Shown here in pieces: positions 9,287 through 17,681 of a DNA stretch of 56,195 bases (position 1 is its first letter; each line of letters begins with the position of its first letter). Made by a program: the position numbers and the translations under genes. Origin of the DNA: Bacteroidales bacterium. GTDB taxonomy: Bacteria; Bacteroidota; Bacteroidia; Bacteroidales; CAIWKO01. The stretch lies in assembly GCA_018004645.1 (NCBI GenBank), contig JAGNBV010000008.1:1-56195 (forward strand), written 5' to 3'. The notes below the pieces were generated by a model. That model ran no database searches, had not been told where the DNA came from, and was given only the letters and a program-made list of their open reading frames with translations.

Positions 9287-10984
9287 GCCTTTTGGGATGG
9301 AGGCTATCAGGTTTTTGGTATAGTCTGTTTTTGGGTTTTTGTAAATTTCGTCGGCAGGGCCGTATTCGACAATCTTACCGTTTTTCATCACCATCATGCG
9401 GTCCGACATATATTTTACCACCGAAAGATCGTGCGAAATAAATATCAGCGAAAACCGGTATTCTTTTTTCAACTCATTCAACAGGTTCAATACCTGTGCC
9501 TGTACTGAGACATCCAGCGCCGAAACCGATTCGTCGCAGATAATAAATTTTGGCCTGAGGGCCAGCGCCCTTGCTATGGAGATGCGCTGGCGCTGGCCGC
9601 CCGAGAGTTCGTGCGGGTAGCGGTCGTAAATGGTGTCGCCAAGGTTAACTTTATTGAGAATGTCTAAAACAGTTTTTTTTCTTTCCGTTGCATTGGCGCC
9701 CAATCCATGTATGCGCATACCTTCGCTAATTGCCTTGCCAACGGTCAGCCGCGGGTTAAGCGAAGAGTAGGGGTCCTGAAAAATTATCTGAAAATCTTTA
9801 CGCAGCTTTCTCAGTTTGCTTTTGGAATAAGAACTGATTTCACTTCCGAAAAAAACAATTTTCCCTGATGCCGGCTCCACCAGTCTCAACAGGGTTCTTC
9901 CCAGGGTGGTTTTGCCGCAACCCGATTCGCCAACGATACCAAGAGTTTCGCCGGGGAATACCGTAAAACTAACATCGTCCACGGCTTTAAAAACAGAAGG
10001 AGTCTGAAACCATCCCCGTTTTATGGAAAAATGTGTTTTCAGGTTTACAGCTTCCAGTATGGGCTTGTTTTCATATTTCTTTTCGAGCTCCTGCCGGTGT
10101 TCTTCGGGTGGTATTTCATCAAAAATACCATCAATATTGTTTTTCATAAAACGTTCTACCGTGGGCAGTTGCTTGTACCGTATTCCCAGTTTGGGACGGC
10201 AGGCAAGCAGTCCCTTGGTGTAAGGATGTTGGGCGTTTTCAAAAATTGTATCCACAGCGCCTTGTTCCACTACGATTCCCTTGTACATCACCAGCACATA
10301 GTCCGCTATTTCAGCGATAACACCCAGGTCGTGCGAGATAAAAATTATGCTCATCTGGTATTTCTGCTGCAGGTGCTTCATCAGTTCGATGATGTTTTTC
10401 TGCACGGTTACGTCCAGTGCGGTGGTGGGCTCATCGGCAATCAGCAGCGAAGGCGTGCAACTCATGGCTATGGCTATCATAACGCGCTGACGTTGTCCTC
10501 CCGACAACTCATGAGGATAGGAACGATAGGCTTTCACGGGGTCGGGCAGCATGACTTCTTTGAACCACTCAAGAGTCAATCGTTTGGCTTCTTTTTTACT
10601 CACATGCTGATGCAGCATAATTGTTTCGTCCACCTGCCGGCCACATTTGTAAACGGGATTAAGCGAGGTCATCGGCTCCTGAAAAATCATGGCCAGTTCG
10701 GCGCCCCTGAATTTCCTTTTGTTTTTTTCGGGCAGGGCCAGGATGTCCGTAATGTTGCCTGTTTTATCGGTAAACAGGGCTTGTCCGGAAGTGATTTTTG
10801 AAATGCCGGACGGCAACAGGCCCATCAATGCCAGCGAGGTTACTGATTTTCCCGATCCGGATTCGCCCACTATGCCGATGGTCTTGCCTTTTTCAAGGGT
10901 AAAAGAAACATCGCTGACGGCATGAACCACGCCGTTTTCGCCTTTAAAATCAATATTCAGATGTTGCAGGTCGAGCAGGGGCAT
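9281..10984 (-). CDS. Peptide ABC transporter ATPase with two fused nucleotide-binding domains
   Basis: 567 aa with two complete ATPase units in one chain, equivalent to DppD plus DppF. Unit 1 has Walker A GESGSGKS, signature [12 protein letters not shown] and Walker [14 protein letters not shown]. Unit 2 has [20 protein letters not shown] and [14 protein letters not shown]. It would energise a dipeptide/oligopeptide importer at the inner membrane. No permease or binding protein is adjacent. A longer frame begins at TTG 11005, but that codon lies in the left arm of a terminator hairpin, so ATG 10984 (MPLLDLQHL) is preferred. The upstream gene on the same strand is a secreted dipeptidase, suggesting a shared role in peptide use. 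Confidence 0.92.
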   Translation of the reverse strand: MPLLDLQHLNIDFKGENGVVHAVSDVSFTLEKGKTIGIVGESGSGKSVTSLALMGLLPSGISKITSGQALFTDKTGNITDILALPEKNKRKFRGAELAMIFQEPMTSLNPVYKCGRQVDETIMLHQHVSKKEAKRLTLEWFKEVMLPDPVKAYRSYPHELSGGQRQRVMIAIAMSCTPSLLIADEPTTALDVTVQKNIIELMKHLQQKYQMSIIFISHDLGVIAEIADYVLVMYKGIVVEQGAVDTIFENAQHPYTKGLLACRPKLGIRYKQLPTVERFMKNNIDGIFDEIPPEEHRQELEKKYENKPILEAVNLKTHFSIKRGWFQTPSVFKAVDDVSFTVFPGETLGIVGESGCGKTTLGRTLLRLVEPASGKIVFFGSEISSYSKSKLRKLRKDFQIIFQDPYSSLNPRLTVGKAISEGMRIHGLGANATERKKTVLDILNKVNLGDTIYDRYPHELSGGQRQRISIARALALRPKFIICDESVSALDVSVQAQVLNLLNELKKEYRFSLIFISHDLSVVKYMSDRMMVMKNGKIVEYGPADEIYKNPKTDYTKNLIASIPKGL

Positions 10985-10990
10985 AGGTGT

Positions 10991-11018
10991 ATAAAAAAGC
11001 CGCAACTATGTTGCGGCT
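10991..11018 (-). terminator. Rho-independent terminator of the C69 dipeptidase gene
   Basis: AGCCGCAAC (10998-11006) and GTTGCGGCT (11010-11018) form a 9-bp perfect stem with a 3-nt loop. On the minus strand it is followed by TTTTTTAT. It sits 15 nt after the dipeptidase stop and just before the ABC ATPase start, so the two genes are probably transcribed separately or with attenuation. Confidence 0.85.
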
Positions 11019-11032
11019 GTATGGTTTTATTT

Positions 11033-12730
11033 TTACTGAGCGCTGCCGCTTTTTACTTTGTAACGGTCGCCGGTTTCCTTGATAATCATCCGGTACCAGT
11101 CGTCGCTGTACCTAGGGTGATCTACATTAGACGACTCTTTGGTTTTTCCGGGATATTTCACGTTTCCGTCCAGGTATTTTACAAATAGGTATTTGTAAAG
11201 TTCTTTCCAGCGGGCCACCAGATTGTTTCCGGTTTTCACAGAATACTGTGTGATTAGTTCTAAAGCTTTGGCCGGATTTTCTTTGTAAAGAGCCAAAGCG
11301 TTTTTATCTGTTTCAGGAACCTCGGTTTGAATATATTTTGTTTCCAGTTCTTTTTGCAGGGTTCGTATTTCGGGGATGATGTCGCAATAACGGGTATAGG
11401 CAAAGTTTGAAACCTGGTTGAATACCCAGAATGCGGCATTGTCGTTAAAGGTTACCATATCGCCGAGGCCGACAGCATAGGATTCAGGGACTTTGGTAAT
11501 GCCGCAATACATAGGTGCATATACAGTGCTGTAGGTGTCGTCAACGCCAAACCAGATGATACCACCGATAGCATCGGGTAACCAGCCTCTGCATTGTGCC
11601 ACAAAAGAGAACCCTGTCTGTTGTGTGGAGGTGGCTCTTTCGTGGATATAATCACCGCCATCCTGGCTCCAGGTCATAGGCCGCCAGCGGTAAGGGCATT
11701 TAAAGGGGCCGGCGCCGAGATCATTGGTCATATCCATCGGGGTGCCTTCAAAATGGTCGCGCATAATTTCCATCACATCATAAACCGAGAGTTTTCTGTC
11801 GGGTTTTATCCATAGCGGAAATCTGTTTTTGAGGTTTTCGCCCATCGCGTAATCCTGATATTGCGCCATTTCTTTGCTGAAACGGTTAAATCCGGCCCAA
11901 ACACGGGCTTCGCAAAAACGGGCAGCGCCAAAATCTACCGGAGCATAAGCATCGGCAAAACTGAATTCGGCATCTTTGCCGGTAAAATAACCTTTAGTGC
12001 GGGCAAACTCAATAACGTCTGAAGAATAGATACATTCAATGGTGGGCAGGTCAATTTTTTTGAATTGCAGGTTGGTGATAGACGTTTTGCCATCGGCCAG
12101 CGGAAACGTGGTGATACGTGCCTGGTTGGCATGGCCGCTGATATAACCATCAGGAATACGCCGGGCTACCCATACGGCGCCTTTATTACCTACACCTTTA
12201 CCAATCATTTCAAATATCCAGGCTTCGTTTTTATCGGCAATAGAAAATGATTCTCCCGAACTACAATAGCCGTATTCGGCAATCAATTCGCCGATAAGTT
12301 TTATGGCTTCACGGGCTGTTTTGCATCTTTGGAGGGCTATGTATATCAGGCTGCCATAGTCCATAATTCCCGATCTGATGGAATCTTCCAGTTCGGATCT
12401 GCCTCCATAGGTGGTTTCGCCAATGGCAAGCTGGTGTTCATTCATATTGCCCACCACGGAATAAGTATGGCGGGCTTGTTTTATTTTTCCACGGTATTCG
12501 CCGGTATCCCATTCATAAACATCCATCAGGGCGCCTTCGGGGTAATCCTGTGCAGCCCGGAAATACAATTCACCATAAAGCTGGTGCGAGTCGGCGGTAT
12601 AGCAAATCATCACCGAGCCATCGGTAGTAGCTCCCTTGGTGATGATAAAATTAGTGCATGCATAAGCAGGCTGTTGTAAGCAAAAAGCAGCGATGAAAAA
12701 ACAGGTAAATGCAACAAAAACTCTTTTCAT
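11033..12730 (-). CDS. Secreted C69-family dipeptidase
   Basis: About 565 aa. A signal peptide ends at AYA, immediately followed by CTNFI. In the C69 (PepD/dipeptidase A) family this Cys becomes the N-terminal nucleophile after processing. The family motifs TDGSVMICYTADSH and NEHQLAIGETTYGGR follow. It probably hydrolyses short peptides in the periplasm. ATGs at 12736 and 12730 are both possible. The second gives a normal MKRVF signal start. A TATTTTTG box (complement of 12771-12778) could be its -7 element, leaving a leader of about 30 nt. Confidence 0.9.
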   Translation of the reverse strand: MKRVFVAFTCFFIAAFCLQQPAYACTNFIITKGATTDGSVMICYTADSHQLYGELYFRAAQDYPEGALMDVYEWDTGEYRGKIKQARHTYSVVGNMNEHQLAIGETTYGGRSELEDSIRSGIMDYGSLIYIALQRCKTAREAIKLIGELIAEYGYCSSGESFSIADKNEAWIFEMIGKGVGNKGAVWVARRIPDGYISGHANQARITTFPLADGKTSITNLQFKKIDLPTIECIYSSDVIEFARTKGYFTGKDAEFSFADAYAPVDFGAARFCEARVWAGFNRFSKEMAQYQDYAMGENLKNRFPLWIKPDRKLSVYDVMEIMRDHFEGTPMDMTNDLGAGPFKCPYRWRPMTWSQDGGDYIHERATSTQQTGFSFVAQCRGWLPDAIGGIIWFGVDDTYSTVYAPMYCGITKVPESYAVGLGDMVTFNDNAAFWVFNQVSNFAYTRYCDIIPEIRTLQKELETKYIQTEVPETDKNALALYKENPAKALELITQYSVKTGNNLVARWKELYKYLFVKYLDGNVKYPGKTKESSNVDHPRYSDDWYRMIIKETGDRYKVKSGSAQ

Positions 12731-12957
12731 AAGCATTGTGGGTTTGATTAATAACTTTGATAATTCTCTCCAAAAATACTTATTTTTTCGCTACAGGAAC
12801 GATGATTTTTTATTTTGAGGATATGCTTCCCCGCGAAACAGCAGTCTTGTCGGCGAAATAGTCAAGGAAACAATTATATTTGTAATTTATATAAATTTTT
12901 TTATTTATTACGAATGAATGAGTTAAAATAAACTCAAATATTTTATATTTGCCGATT
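12731..12957. promoter_or_regulatory. Divergent intergenic promoter region
   Basis: This 227-bp AT-rich stretch separates the dipeptidase and sensor-kinase genes. For the kinase, TATATTTG boxes occur at 12875-12882 and at 12944-12951. The second is so close that the predicted transcript start falls on or beside the ATG at 12958. For the dipeptidase, TATTTTTG lies at 12771-12778 on the minus strand. No gene fits here. Confidence 0.5.
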
Positions 12958-15894
12958 ATGCGAAACGCCATTCGATACATTTTTGGAGTATTGATTTTAT
13001 TATATGGCTCTGCTGCCTTTGCGCAGCAATATACTTACAGGCATTATACAGTGAAGGATGGCCTGGCGCAAAACCAGGTAACCACTTTATACCTGGATAA
13101 GCAGGGGTTTGTGTGGGTTGGCACCAAAGGCGGCGCCAGCCGTTTCGACGGGATGAAGTTTAAAAATTTCACCATGGAAGATGGGTTGACGGATAATTAT
13201 ATTGAAAGGTTTTTGGAATTAAACGGCACGCTGTTTTGTTTAACCTTAAAAGGTGTTTCGGTTTATCAGAACGAGAAATTTAATATCATAGCGAAATTCC
13301 CAAAAAGTAATTTAAACAGAATTGTGCTGTCCAGCGATTCAAGCAAGGCTTATGTGAGCTTCGGAAATAAAATTTTAATGACCAATGGCAAAACCCATGA
13401 AATTATTTATACCCACGATACAAAGGATGATATTTACAATTTAGTGTTGGATCCGGGCAGCAATAATTTGATTTTTTCAGTTGAGAAAAAATTATTTTGC
13501 CTGGAGCCGGGAAAAAAGCCGCAAATAATATTTGACAATTCGCATTATAAACTTTTTCATGACAACCACCGGGTTTATTTTATAGCAGAGGTAAACCAGA
13601 CCGATGTGGACAAAAACGGATTATATAAATTGGTTGGCCGCCAGGCGGTAAAAATATTCGATAATAAAAATTCCACATTGGGAGAGTGTCATTTTATTGC
13701 ATCCAAGGGGCACATTTTCATGTACAACAATAACACATGCTGGATGGAAATTGACACTGCCGGGCATGTTGTTGACCGAGATTCTTTACACGGCAGGTTT
13801 TTTTGGGCCTTTATTTGCGATAAAGAAGGCAATTATTGGTTAGGATCCGAAACCGGCCTTTTTCGCACACAATCATTTGCTTTCAGAAACTATGACGAAA
13901 AATCAGGCATGCCACTTTATATCTGGAGTATTTTGGAAAGTACCGACAGCGCCATGGTTTTTGCCGGGTTTAACGGTGATTTGAGCGTGCTAAAAGATAA
14001 TAAAATTTCTATCATCCCTCCCGCTGCATACCCATTAGAAAGGAGGAACCGGTTTTATATGAATGGGTTTTGCTCCGGCAAGGGAATGTGGATGTTGCCC
14101 ACCGACGGAGGTTATGTGCTTACTTTCGATGGGAAAAAATTTGACAGGCTGTTTTTTAATATTGCAGATAAATATCCTGCCATTTTGTGTATGCACGAAG
14201 ATACTGCCGCACACCGTATATATCTGGGCACCAACGAAGGGTTGATAATTTATGATACAGATAAAAAAACCTTTAAGGTTCATCCTACAGAAAAACACAA
14301 TGTGCTGTTTGTGGAAGGCGACAAATATGGCAGAAAATGGATTTGTACCAACAAAAAAATTTATTTGTTTGAAAAAGACTCCCTCAAAGAACTGAATTTG
14401 CGAGGTTTTCCAAATGATGCAGGGGTAATTTCGTGTAAAAGAGATTCGCGGGGCAATATGTGGGTGGCAGCCAAAAATGGCCTTTTTCTTTATAACTGGA
14501 AAGAGTACATAAAAATTTCACCCGAAAATTATTTTTTCATCAGTCTGTATCGCAACCGTTATTTAATAGCCGGCAATGTTAATGGTTTTCTATATATCGA
14601 TCTGGATGCTTTTTATTCTTATAATCCCGATTGCTGGAAATTTTTCGACCATAACAACGGCTTTTCCGGGATAGAATGCGGACAAAACGGAACATGTATC
14701 GATAGCCGTGGCAATGTGTGGATACCTACCTCAGAAAGTGTGGTAAAATTTATGCCCGGGCGGCTTACAAAAAACAAAGTTCCGCCTTTTCTTATTCTTT
14801 ATTCTTTCGAAATATCCGGAAGAAATCTTATGTGGGAAATGGCTGGCGATGAGTCAAACGATACGAACCAAACCATTCAAATTGATTATACATATCGCAA
14901 TATTAGGATAGCCTTCCATGGCGTTTCGTATTCATGTCCCGAAAAAGTATTGTACAAAACAAGATTATTGGGGTTTAATGATGCATGGTCGGATTCAACC
15001 GCCGAAAATAGCGTGGTATTTACCAATCTTTCGTATGGACATTATGTTTTTGAGGTTTTGGCATGCAATGCTGATGGCGTGTGGACAGAGAAACCGATGA
15101 AGGTGCATTTTGTTATACATGCGGCATTTTGGCAAACCGAGTGGTTCATTACGATCATGTCGTTAATTTTCGCGTTTGTGATTGGTATCGTTGTTTATTT
15201 AATAATGCAGGCCAAAAGGAAAAAAGAACTTCAGCAATTGGCAATAGAAAAAGAACTGATCAGTTTGCAGGTTAAAACGATTAATGCACAGATAGATCCC
15301 CACTTTGTATTTAATGCCATCACCGCTATCGGTGCCGAAGTACAGGTAAACAATGTGGAAAAGGCCTATTCATATTTTGTTAAAGTGTCCAATTTGTTGC
15401 GCAATTCATTGCAAAACAACGATAAAATTCTGCGTCCGTTGTATGATGAAATTGATTTTATTAATAATTATCTTACCCTCCAGAAATTCAGGTTTGGCGA
15501 ACGTTTTGATTATACGGTAAACGTTTCGAACCACGTCGACATGAAATTTGAAATTCCCAAGATGTGCGTACAAACTTTTGTTGAAAATGCTTTGAAACAC
15601 GGCTTGGAGCATAAAAAGTCGCTCGGGCGGCTGAAAATTGAAATTACTATGGACAATAGGTATCTGGTGGCCGAAATTACCGATGATGGAGTTGGGAGGG
15701 AAAAAGCGGGGAAGTTGAATATAAAATCAACAGGGATTGGGTTAAAAACCCTGAAGAAGTTTTTTGATATTTATAATTCATACAATACCGAAAATGCCGG
15801 CTTTGAAATCACCGATTTGTTTGATAAGATGGGAGAAGCTGCCGGAACCACGGTGAAACTAACCATTCCGTTGAGCTATAAATTTGTTATTTAA
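12958..15894 (+). CDS. Sensor histidine kinase with two-component regulator propeller (LytS/YehU-type kinase)
   Basis: 978 aa. The signal peptide ends at AAFAQ. Next come periplasmic beta-propeller repeats of the Reg_prop type (VKDGLAQNQVTTLYLDKQGF, then WVGTKGG), covering about residues 25-610. A Y_Y_Y-type sandwich (about 640-717) and one transmembrane helix (about 728-750) follow. The cytoplasmic part has IDPHFVFNAI, the His-kinase motif of the LytS family with His at about residue 782, and an HATPase (VENALKHGL, DDGVGRE, TGIGLKT). No DNA-binding domain is fused, and no LytTR regulator lies in the window, so its partner is encoded elsewhere. The longest frame starts with TTG 12949, but ATG 12958 fits the signal peptide. 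Confidence 0.9.
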   Translation: MRNAIRYIFGVLILLYGSAAFAQQYTYRHYTVKDGLAQNQVTTLYLDKQGFVWVGTKGGASRFDGMKFKNFTMEDGLTDNYIERFLELNGTLFCLTLKGVSVYQNEKFNIIAKFPKSNLNRIVLSSDSSKAYVSFGNKILMTNGKTHEIIYTHDTKDDIYNLVLDPGSNNLIFSVEKKLFCLEPGKKPQIIFDNSHYKLFHDNHRVYFIAEVNQTDVDKNGLYKLVGRQAVKIFDNKNSTLGECHFIASKGHIFMYNNNTCWMEIDTAGHVVDRDSLHGRFFWAFICDKEGNYWLGSETGLFRTQSFAFRNYDEKSGMPLYIWSILESTDSAMVFAGFNGDLSVLKDNKISIIPPAAYPLERRNRFYMNGFCSGKGMWMLPTDGGYVLTFDGKKFDRLFFNIADKYPAILCMHEDTAAHRIYLGTNEGLIIYDTDKKTFKVHPTEKHNVLFVEGDKYGRKWICTNKKIYLFEKDSLKELNLRGFPNDAGVISCKRDSRGNMWVAAKNGLFLYNWKEYIKISPENYFFISLYRNRYLIAGNVNGFLYIDLDAFYSYNPDCWKFFDHNNGFSGIECGQNGTCIDSRGNVWIPTSESVVKFMPGRLTKNKVPPFLILYSFEISGRNLMWEMAGDESNDTNQTIQIDYTYRNIRIAFHGVSYSCPEKVLYKTRLLGFNDAWSDSTAENSVVFTNLSYGHYVFEVLACNADGVWTEKPMKVHFVIHAAFWQTEWFITIMSLIFAFVIGIVVYLIMQAKRKKELQQLAIEKELISLQVKTINAQIDPHFVFNAITAIGAEVQVNNVEKAYSYFVKVSNLLRNSLQNNDKILRPLYDEIDFINNYLTLQKFRFGERFDYTVNVSNHVDMKFEIPKMCVQTFVENALKHGLEHKKSLGRLKIEITMDNRYLVAEITDDGVGREKAGKLNIKSTGIGLKTLKKFFDIYNSYNTENAGFEITDLFDKMGEAAGTTVKLTIPLSYKFVI

Positions 15895-15964
15895 CCCAGA
15901 TTGCGCAAAAGGAACATAGTGAACTATTGTGCAGTGGGAGGGATTGTGCGTTGCATCCGGGTAA
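15893..15964 (+). repeat. 72-bp structured repeat, copy A
   Basis: It aligns without gaps to 34482-34553, with 60 of 72 bases identical by hand count. It begins inside the stop codon of the sensor-kinase gene. The ends are inverted (CCCAGAT and ATCCGGG). An inner stem pairs TGCGCAAAAG with CTATTGTGCA around a 12-nt loop, with one mismatch and one G-T pair. No open frame is conserved between the copies. Confidence 0.8.
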
Positions 15965-15971
15965 TCTGGAT

Positions 15972-16868
15972 TCAGCCAAACACTACATCTGTTTGGTCTG
16001 CAACAGAAAGAGTTATTTTTCGTCCTAAAATCAGCGCGCGGTTGTCGTCAAGATGCCCGGCGGGAAACCCGAAACATACTGGATAATCATAGGCTGACAC
16101 ATGTTCGGCGATAATTTCATAGGCCGTTTTTCCAAAAGGTATGGTGTTGTCGTTCATATTATTCATCCCGCCAACAATAAGCCCTGCAAGGTTTTGCAGC
16201 TTGCCGCTGCGTTTTAGTTGTACCATCATCCGATCGATGTGGTAAAGATATTCTTCAAGGTCCTCAATAAAAAGTATTTTCCCATTGGTTTCTATATCAG
16301 AAGCAGAACCACTCAGGGAATATAAAATTGACAGGTTGCCACCAGTTAATACACCTTCGGTTTTACCTGTCCTGTTATAGCTATGGTTCGATGTGGCGTA
16401 AGAAAGTTCTTCTCCAAACAGGGCTTTTCTGAGGCTCTCCAAAGATTCAGGAGTGTTGGCAGAGAAATTTATTGGCATAGAACCGTGCAGGGTTTCTATA
16501 CCGAAATTTTTATTAATGTGAGAATGCAGCACGGTAACATCGCTGTAACCTGCTATCCATTTGGGGTGAAGCAGAAACTTTGAAAAATCAAGTTTGTCAA
16601 TGATACGCATGGTGCCATATCCGCCCCGTGCACAAAGAATGGCTTTAATTTCAGGATCGTCGAGCAATTTCTGAAAACCGTCAAGCCTTTCTTCATCTGT
16701 TCCTGCATATTGGTTGTTGCTGTAAAACAGGTTGGAGGCATAAACAGGTTCAAGTCCCCAGTTTTTTAGGAGTTCAATTGCAGGCTTGAGTTCTTCGATA
16801 CTGATCTTTCGGGCGGGAGCAGCAATGCCGATTTTGTCCCCTTTACTAAGATTTTGTGGTGTCTTCAT
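15972..16868 (-). CDS. LD-carboxypeptidase (peptidase family S66)
   Basis: A 298-aa serine peptidase that removes the terminal D-alanine from muropeptides during cell-wall recycling, or acts on related LD bonds. The family's Ser-Glu-His set is visible: Ser109 in AGYSDVTVLH, Glu202 in FIEDLEEYLYHIDRM and His272 in FPAGHLDDNRA. ILCARGGYGTMRI is the other S66 signature. No signal peptide, so cytoplasmic. It lies convergent to the sensor kinase. The RAYT transposase gene stops upstream on the same strand, 29 bp away. Confidence 0.93.
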   Translation of the reverse strand: MKTPQNLSKGDKIGIAAPARKISIEELKPAIELLKNWGLEPVYASNLFYSNNQYAGTDEERLDGFQKLLDDPEIKAILCARGGYGTMRIIDKLDFSKFLLHPKWIAGYSDVTVLHSHINKNFGIETLHGSMPINFSANTPESLESLRKALFGEELSYATSNHSYNRTGKTEGVLTGGNLSILYSLSGSASDIETNGKILFIEDLEEYLYHIDRMMVQLKRSGKLQNLAGLIVGGMNNMNDNTIPFGKTAYEIIAEHVSAYDYPVCFGFPAGHLDDNRALILGRKITLSVADQTDVVFG

Positions 16869-16891
16869 GCTGATGTAGTGATTATATGTGG

Positions 16892-16960
16892 TCAGGACTA
16901 AAGTCCCTGATCTGACAGATGTTCATTATTAACCACGGCATTAATGCCGTGGTTAATAAT
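16892..16960. repeat. REP-like palindromes at the 3' end of the RAYT gene
   Basis: Two palindromes. One (16892-16910) has the core GGACTAAAGTCC. The other is a perfect 36-bp palindrome at 16925-16960 centred on GGCATTAATGCC with arms continuing through AACCAC/GTGGTT. The larger one lies within the last codons of the transposase gene, and the smaller overlaps its stop. Confidence 0.85.
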
Positions 16961-17392
16961 GCCGGAATCTTTATCCAGGGCTTCATTCCTGATAAATTTT
17001 TCATATTCCTGAGCAAACGTAACTTTCTTATGATGGGCTTCCTGTCCGTTAATGTATTTTCTAACATTGTCCAACGCTGATTCGCTTACGGATACTGCAT
17101 AGTATTCATCTGCCCATCCAAACTTTGTTTTGGTAATTTTCTTATCATTGATCCAATGAGCAGATTCCCCTTTTATCAATTGCAAAACTTTAGCAATACT
17201 CATATCAGCATTAAGTCCGAACAAACAATGCAAATGATCTGTATATCCATCTATGGTGTCAATAAATAACCGTTTAACTTTCGCATTTTCTTTAACATGG
17301 GCGATCACACTTTTTCTGGTCTCATCCGTTAAAAATGGATATCGGTTTTTTGTTCCCCAGACTGCATGGATCATAACTTTTACAAAAGGCAT
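16898..17392 (-). CDS. REP-associated Y1 transposase (RAYT, IS200/IS605-like)
   Basis: A 164-aa HUH-family single-strand nuclease. HLH at residues 53-55 (TDHLHCLFGL) is the metal-binding motif, and Tyr113 in RKYINGQEAHHKKVTF is the expected nucleophile. Length and sequence fit the single-Y1 RAYT/TnpA group. No left and right IS200 ends or TnpB gene were seen. Instead the gene is bracketed by short GGxCTAAAGxCC-type palindromes, as in REP/RAYT loci, where the enzyme is thought to move or process the palindromes. The last 20 or so codons are built from palindrome DNA. It is probably a domesticated, possibly still active, enzyme. Confidence 0.85.
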   Translation of the reverse strand: MPFVKVMIHAVWGTKNRYPFLTDETRKSVIAHVKENAKVKRLFIDTIDGYTDHLHCLFGLNADMSIAKVLQLIKGESAHWINDKKITKTKFGWADEYYAVSVSESALDNVRKYINGQEAHHKKVTFAQEYEKFIRNEALDKDSGIINHGINAVVNNEHLSDQGL

Positions 17393-17406
17393 ACTGTTTA
17401 TTTTCA

Positions 17407-17582
17407 GGGTTAACCCCGATTATTATTGTTGTTCCAAATACATTATTAAAAGCCAAAGCTAAGAAATTTATTATTACTAAAAATACTTTTTAAGGGCTAA
17501 AGCCCTTATAAGCACCTGGCTCATGTACCAACGGACTTCAGTCCTTTAGTATGTAGCAGGAGAGAATTCAGGGTTTTAGCCC
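17407..17582. repeat. REP-like palindrome cluster upstream of the RAYT gene
   Basis: Four short palindromes in 176 bp: GGGTTAACCC (17407-17416), TAAGGGCTAAAGCCCTTA (17491-17508), GGACTTCAGTCC (17533-17544) and GGGTTTTAGCCC (17571-17582). Each has G/C-rich arms around a TA/TT-rich centre, like the ones at the other end of the gene. The 289-bp gap before metG contains nothing else except its promoter. Confidence 0.8.
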
Positions 17583-17629
17583 TTTCAGATGTCAATTCTC
17601 AATTATCCATATAAATCAGCCGAAATAAT

Positions 17630-17637
17630 TAATTTTG
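17630..17637 (+). promoter_or_regulatory. -7 box of metG
   Basis: TAATTTTG matches the Bacteroidetes -7 consensus. No clear TTTG is seen at the -33 position. The predicted leader to ATG 17682 is about 38 nt. Confidence 0.4.
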
Positions 17638-17681
17638 CAGTTATAAAAATCTTGCGAAAAACATTAAAAACACGCAATTAA

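Noticed and set aside
10031-10801. Long plus-strand open frame (256 codons) inside the ABC ATPase gene
   Set aside because: It is antisense to a conserved double-ATPase gene with all Walker and signature motifs, has no homology pattern, no promoter and no signal features.
15901-16086. 61-codon open frame over the 72-bp repeat
   Set aside because: It spans a structured repeat and then runs antisense to the S66 peptidase gene.
16898-17392. Complete IS200/IS605 element
   Set aside because: No TnpB gene and no typical left and right end hairpins; the surrounding palindromes fit a REP/RAYT locus better.
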